Source of the DNA: Shewanella sp.
GTDB taxonomy: Bacteria > Pseudomonadota > Gammaproteobacteria > Enterobacterales > Shewanellaceae
Direction of reading: 5' to 3'
Length of the DNA: 8,721 nt
Assembly: GCA_004195335.1 (NCBI GenBank)
Contig: SDWK01000207.1
Coordinates: forward strand, 1 to 8,721
Under the pieces are notes generated by a model that was not told where the DNA came from, ran no database searches, and saw only the letters and a list, made by a program, of their open reading frames with translations. The stretch's first letter is position 1. Each line of letters begins with the position of its first letter. A program made the position numbers and the translations under genes. Below are positions 5,981 through 8,721 of the stretch, one piece after another.

Positions 5981-6970
5981 TTAATCCTGCATTTCGAGGC
6001 CGTTTGGGGATATATTACTAAAAGCATCGGCGACACTCTTGCAGATGGTTTTTCTGATCCACCTGTGCCCTGGCTCGTCGTTATTACGTTCATGCCACAA
6101 GAGTACAAATGCCAGTGGAGAGAACTCAATCGGTAATGGAAGCTCGACGAGGGAATAGAGTTTCTTGGCATGTTGAGCGAAGCTTGTCGGCAGGGTGAAG
6201 ATCAAATCGCTATGGGCACAGATACTTGCTGCACCATAAAAGTCAGGCACGGTAGTGGATATGCGTCTGTGCTGTCCCTGTTCTGCCAAATGATAATCCA
6301 ATGCCCACCAGTCATTTCCCTCACAGCGAACCTGCACATGGTACATCTCTAAATAAATATCCAGGTTCCAGTTACCATTCCGGATGGCGGTCAATACGGG
6401 ATGGTTTTCACGAACCAGACATATCTGATGGTCGGTAAACAGAGTTTGGTGAGCAATTCCTTCCGGAAGACGTTTGAGCTGAAAATCTGATTGTGGGTGT
6501 AGATCGCGGCCAGTCATACCAAAGTCTATCTGACCTTGTTGTAGTGCCTGCATCGATTTTTCCATCCACACATAGGAGTCGAGCTTGAGGTTTGGTGCGG
6601 CGATTAATAGGGGGCCGATAAAGTAAGGAATTAATGTTTCGTAGGCGCTCTCTACCATGGCAAATGAAAATTGACGATTGCTGCTTGCAGGGATAAATCC
6701 AGGTGGCTGTGTCAGTTGATATAGGCCTTGGAGCATATTAGGCAGCTTTTGTCCTAACTGCACCGCATGAGCAGTTGGTTTTAAACCGTGTGCCGTGCGC
6801 AGAAAAAGCGGATCACCTAAGGTATCCCTTAATCGATTGAGACTCTTACTCAGCGCCGATTGGCTCAGGTGGAGTCGACTGGCGGCCCGGGTGACACTTT
6901 GTTCTTCGAGTAAGACTTGCAGGATCACCAGCAGGTTTAGATCGATTCTCGCCAGGTTATCAAGGTGCAT
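5981..6970 (-). CDS. LysR-family transcriptional regulator
   Basis: 329 residues from the ATG at 6970, chosen because AGGA lies 6 nt upstream and the protein then starts MHLDNLARIDLNLL, the usual LysR beginning. The frame is open to an ATG at 7021 (346 residues), but that one has no ribosome-binding site and lies upstream of the likely promoter. The winged helix-turn-helix is at about residues 25-46 (SVTRAASRLHLSQSALSKSL), followed by LGDPLFLRTAHGLKPT, a form common in the LeuO/NodD-like branch. Residues ~95-300 are the periplasmic-binding-protein-like effector domain. The gene is divergent from the Bcr/CflA exporter, so it most likely controls that exporter, and itself, in response to a small ligand. 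The ligand cannot be read from sequence. Family certain, target inferred. Confidence 0.93.
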   Translation of the reverse strand: MHLDNLARIDLNLLVILQVLLEEQSVTRAASRLHLSQSALSKSLNRLRDTLGDPLFLRTAHGLKPTAHAVQLGQKLPNMLQGLYQLTQPPGFIPASSNRQFSFAMVESAYETLIPYFIGPLLIAAPNLKLDSYVWMEKSMQALQQGQIDFGMTGRDLHPQSDFQLKRLPEGIAHQTLFTDHQICLVRENHPVLTAIRNGNWNLDIYLEMYHVQVRCEGNDWWALDYHLAEQGQHRRISTTVPDFYGAASICAHSDLIFTLPTSFAQHAKKLYSLVELPLPIEFSPLAFVLLWHERNNDEPGHRWIRKTICKSVADAFSNISPNGLEMQD

Positions 6971-6989
6971 AGATATTCCTACAGGGAAA

Positions 6990-7001
6990 TTCAGTTCTGA
7001 A
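6990..7001. promoter_or_regulatory. candidate LysR operator dyad TTCAG-TT-CTGAA
   Basis: A 5-bp inverted repeat with a 2-bp spacer sits directly downstream of the proposed LysR -10 element, about where that transcript would start. This is a position suited to negative autoregulation. Related half-sites (TTCTG-TTCA at 7012-7019) lie towards the exporter promoter. It is not a perfect T-N11-A box, so it remains a candidate. Confidence 0.35.
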
Positions 7002-7010
7002 ATAATACCA
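7002..7010 (-). promoter_or_regulatory. extended -10 promoter of the LysR gene
   Basis: On the minus strand this reads TGGTATTAT, i.e. TG-N-TATTAT: an extended -10 with 5 of 6 matches to TATAAT. No good -35 is present, as is common for extended -10 promoters. Initiation would fall near 6995, giving a ~25-nt leader to the ATG at 6970 and excluding the upstream ATG at 7021. Confidence 0.45.
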
Positions 7011-7034
7011 TTTCTGTTCATAACTTGGGTGCGC

Positions 7035-7040
7035 TAAAAT
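7035..7040 (+). promoter_or_regulatory. candidate -10 element for the MFS exporter gene
   Basis: TAAAAT (5 of 6 matches) lies 37 bp before the exporter ATG, inside the small dyad GCTA-AAA-TAGC. The hexamer 17 bp upstream is TTCTGT, a poor -35, which would fit a promoter that needs its LysR activator. Confidence 0.35.
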
Positions 7041-7077
7041 AGCCTTCTTAGAATAACGTTCCAAATAGAGAAAAATC

Positions 7078-8280
7078 ATGCGTCGAAATCTGTTACCCAT
7101 CTTAATGTCTATGGTGGTGTTGAGTCCCTTAGCCATCGATATTTATCTGCCTTCCATGCCAACGATGGCTGCCGAGTTCTCGGTATCGGCAAGTGAGGTA
7201 CAGTCGACACTGGTACTCTTTTTGTTCGCTATGGGTGTAGGGCAAATTATCATAGGACCTCTGGCCGATAGATTCGGTCGTCGTCCCATCGCCCTGGGTG
7301 GCATCTTACTTTATATCGCGAGCAGTATGCTCGCGGCTGTCGCCATGGAATTTCATTGGCTGCAGATAGCTAGGGTGCTGCAGGGAATTGCGGCTTGCTC
7401 TACCTCGATAGTGGTCTTCAGTGCCGTGCGAGATTGTTTCACCCCCAAAGAGAGCGCGCGATATTACAGTTACATTAACGGGGTTATCTGTGTGATCCCG
7501 GCGCTTGCTCCAACTTTAGGTGGCTTATTGGCACTGCAGTTTGGTTGGCGTTCAACCTTCGTATTTATGACACTTTATGCCATCGTCATGATGATCTTGG
7601 TCGGGTACCGTCTGCCTGAAACCCGTCCGACGAACACGGTCACTACTGGCCCGCTATATCGTTGGTCACGTTATAAGCCCGTTATCATGGAGCCTCACTT
7701 TCTTTTCTATGCCTTCTCATGCATGGCGGGTATGGCTGCTATCTTGAGTTATGTCTCATACGCACCGGTTTGGATAATCGAAACCTTAGGCATGTCAGAG
7801 CTGACATTCAGCGGATTATTTGGTCTCAATGCCGTGGTTAATATTGTTGCCTGTTTTGCAGCGCCTTTGGTGATCACTAAGTTAGGCAACCGACCCACGG
7901 TGATGTTGGCGCTAAGCACCATGCTTGTTTCGGCCATCATGCAGGTGCTCATACAACAGTGGGGGCCATCAACCGGATTGCCTGCCGCATTGAGCTTTAT
8001 GTTACCTATGATGTTGCTCTGTATCGGCTTCGCTCTATTGCTTGGTCCTGCAACGAGCATGGCACTGGCTGCATTCGGTGAACGAGCTGGAACGGCTACG
8101 GCTATCTTAGGGTTTATTCAGATGAGTGGTGCTTCAGTACTTACCGGGTTAGTGCAGCAGACAGATCTAACCGCACCTTATGCCGTTGCATTGGTGATGG
8201 GTTCCTTGGCAATAATCTTGCTGACTATGATGGCGATGCCCCGTTTCGATAACTGGCATCAGGAACAATACGCACATTGA
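7078..8280 (+). CDS. Bcr/CflA-family MFS drug-efflux transporter
   Basis: 400 residues with about 12 transmembrane helices, the normal size for this family; a proton-driven inner-membrane exporter. TM1 holds LAIDIYLPSMP (18-28, D21), characteristic of Bcr/CflA and other DHA1 12-helix drug transporters. The TM2-TM3 loop has the MFS motif A GPLADRFGRRP (60-70). TM4 has RVLQGIAA (99-106) with the conserved Arg. The antiporter-type motif C region is ALAPTLGGLL (142-151), and the late family motif GERAGTATAILG lies at 334-345. A hydrophilic central loop (about 178-205) divides the two six-helix halves. The ribosome-binding site is weak (GAG 7 nt upstream). It is divergent from the LysR gene and closed by a strong terminator, so it is a single-gene unit probably under LysR control. 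Relatives export bicyclomycin, sulfonamides, chloramphenicol or purine nucleosides; which applies here is unknown. Confidence 0.92.
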   Translation: MRRNLLPILMSMVVLSPLAIDIYLPSMPTMAAEFSVSASEVQSTLVLFLFAMGVGQIIIGPLADRFGRRPIALGGILLYIASSMLAAVAMEFHWLQIARVLQGIAACSTSIVVFSAVRDCFTPKESARYYSYINGVICVIPALAPTLGGLLALQFGWRSTFVFMTLYAIVMMILVGYRLPETRPTNTVTTGPLYRWSRYKPVIMEPHFLFYAFSCMAGMAAILSYVSYAPVWIIETLGMSELTFSGLFGLNAVVNIVACFAAPLVITKLGNRPTVMLALSTMLVSAIMQVLIQQWGPSTGLPAALSFMLPMMLLCIGFALLLGPATSMALAAFGERAGTATAILGFIQMSGASVLTGLVQQTDLTAPYAVALVMGSLAIILLTMMAMPRFDNWHQEQYAH

Positions 8281-8292
8281 TTTTGAAATGAT

Positions 8293-8312
8293 TCTAGAAC
8301 CTAGAACCTAGG
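8293..8312. repeat. short tandem repeat (CTAGAAC)2 ending in CTAGG
   Basis: Two exact 7-bp units CTAGAAC (8294-8300, 8301-8307) are followed by a partial third, CTAGG. TTTGAAA occurs on both sides, at 8282-8288 and 8314-8320. The 9-mer CTAGAACCT here also occurs inverted at 2423-2431. Confidence 0.7.
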
Positions 8313-8327
8313 ATTTGAAACACCCCT

Positions 8328-8366
8328 TGCCTGCCAACTGCTAACCACAGCTGGCGGGCATTTTTT
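8328..8366 (+). terminator. strong Rho-independent terminator of the MFS gene
   Basis: TGCCTGCCAACTG (8328-8340) pairs with CAGCTGGCGGGCA (8348-8360): 13 positions with one A-C mismatch and one wobble, a 7-nt loop, then six T. It is a classic intrinsic terminator 47 bp after the exporter stop. The minus-strand exit is not T-rich, so it mainly serves the plus strand. Confidence 0.85.
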
Positions 8367-8395
8367 ATGGCGTTTGGGTTTGGCGGCTTCGAGGG

Positions 8396-8721
8396 TTAGA
8401 AGCGGCCATTAATCCCTATGCCGGCGAACACACCATCTACATCAGGTTCTATAATTTTTAATAGATTAAACTTGGCAGAAAGCCCATCGGTTAGACGTAA
8501 AGTATAGGCAGTGTTAATACCGTAGTTATCATCCCTATCACTGTCGAACGAGGTTTCATACATAGCACCAATAGACCAGGAACGGGTGATATACCAATCG
8601 GCAGCGGCACTTAAGTTATTCGAAGAGTCAGAAGATCGATATTCATTAGTTGGAGATATTCCTTTGGCGTCACTAGAGGAATGGCTGAACAATCCTGAGA
8701 GTAAAATGCCCTGACCAGATG
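8396..8721 (-). CDS. putative outer-membrane beta-barrel (porin-like) protein, C-terminal part
   Basis: The last ~108 residues of a gene that runs off the right edge; the frame stays open to 8721. A TTG at 8690-8692 is a leucine inside a strand, not a start. The sequence alternates polar and hydrophobic residues in strand-like stretches separated by acidic loops: SAAADWYITRSWSIGAMYET, then SFDSDRDDNYG, then INTAYTLRLTDGLSAKFNLL. It ends in FAGIGINGRF, with the terminal Phe that the BAM machinery recognises in outer-membrane barrels. It has the character of Shewanella-type putative porins, but I cannot name the subfamily or the pore substrate. It converges on the MFS gene. Confidence 0.7.
   Translation of the reverse strand, partial: SGQGILLSGLFSHSSSDAKGISPTNEYRSSDSSNNLSAAADWYITRSWSIGAMYETSFDSDRDDNYGINTAYTLRLTDGLSAKFNLLKIIEPDVDGVFAGIGINGRF

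Noticed and set aside
6971..7021. 17-residue N-terminal extension of the LysR protein
   Set aside because: No ribosome-binding site at 7021, the extension overlaps the probable promoter, and LysR proteins normally start near the residues encoded from 6970.
7749..8060. 103-residue open frame on the minus strand
   Set aside because: Embedded in the MFS gene, with no domain and no independent start signals.
8690..8692. TTG as the start of a 98-residue protein
   Set aside because: The frame continues to the window edge in beta-strand-like sequence, so this is the C-terminus of a longer barrel protein.

Overview
This is ordinary-looking chromosomal DNA from a gammaproteobacterium, most likely Shewanella or a close marine relative. 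That assignment is an inference from family content: a YjeH-type permease, a DUF2780 (VcgC/VcgE-type) secreted protein, a YciC-like membrane protein, a Bcr/CflA transporter beside a LysR regulator, and a porin-like barrel ending in Phe. It also rests on moderate G+C with AT-rich intergenic gaps. I see no tRNA, rRNA, CRISPR array, insertion sequence, integrase or phage gene.

Layout. Positions 1-323 (+) are the C-terminus of a YjeH-type amino acid exporter. Facing it on the minus strand are a TerB-like protein (420-872) and a secreted DUF2780 protein (990-1508). An 11-bp inverted repeat lies between those two. A plus-strand run follows: a six-helix YciC-like membrane protein (1693-2406), a DUF4145 (HEPN-type) plus Sel1-repeat protein (2520-3935), and a DUF885-like metallopeptidase homologue (4026-5276). 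Each of the first two plus-strand genes is followed by a hairpin, so they are probably separate transcription units. A bidirectional terminator (5331-5354) separates the peptidase from a small membrane protein on the minus strand (5374-5739).

The right third holds a divergent regulator/transporter pair: a LysR-type regulator (5981-6970, -) and a Bcr/CflA-family MFS drug exporter (7078-8280, +). The 107-bp gap between them carries an extended -10 promoter and a TTCAG/CTGAA dyad. The exporter ends at a strong Rho-independent terminator, which also separates it from the C-terminal part of a minus-strand outer-membrane beta-barrel protein that runs off the right edge.

The genes do not form one obvious pathway. 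The clearest functional unit is LysR plus MFS, in the usual arrangement for substrate- or drug-inducible efflux. The least explained items are the DUF4145-Sel1 fusion, the SD-poor start of the peptidase just 11 nt after a terminator-like hairpin, and the CTAGAACCT motif shared by two intergenic regions. I did not find convincing evidence of an entirely new system; the DUF4145-Sel1 protein is the best lead.
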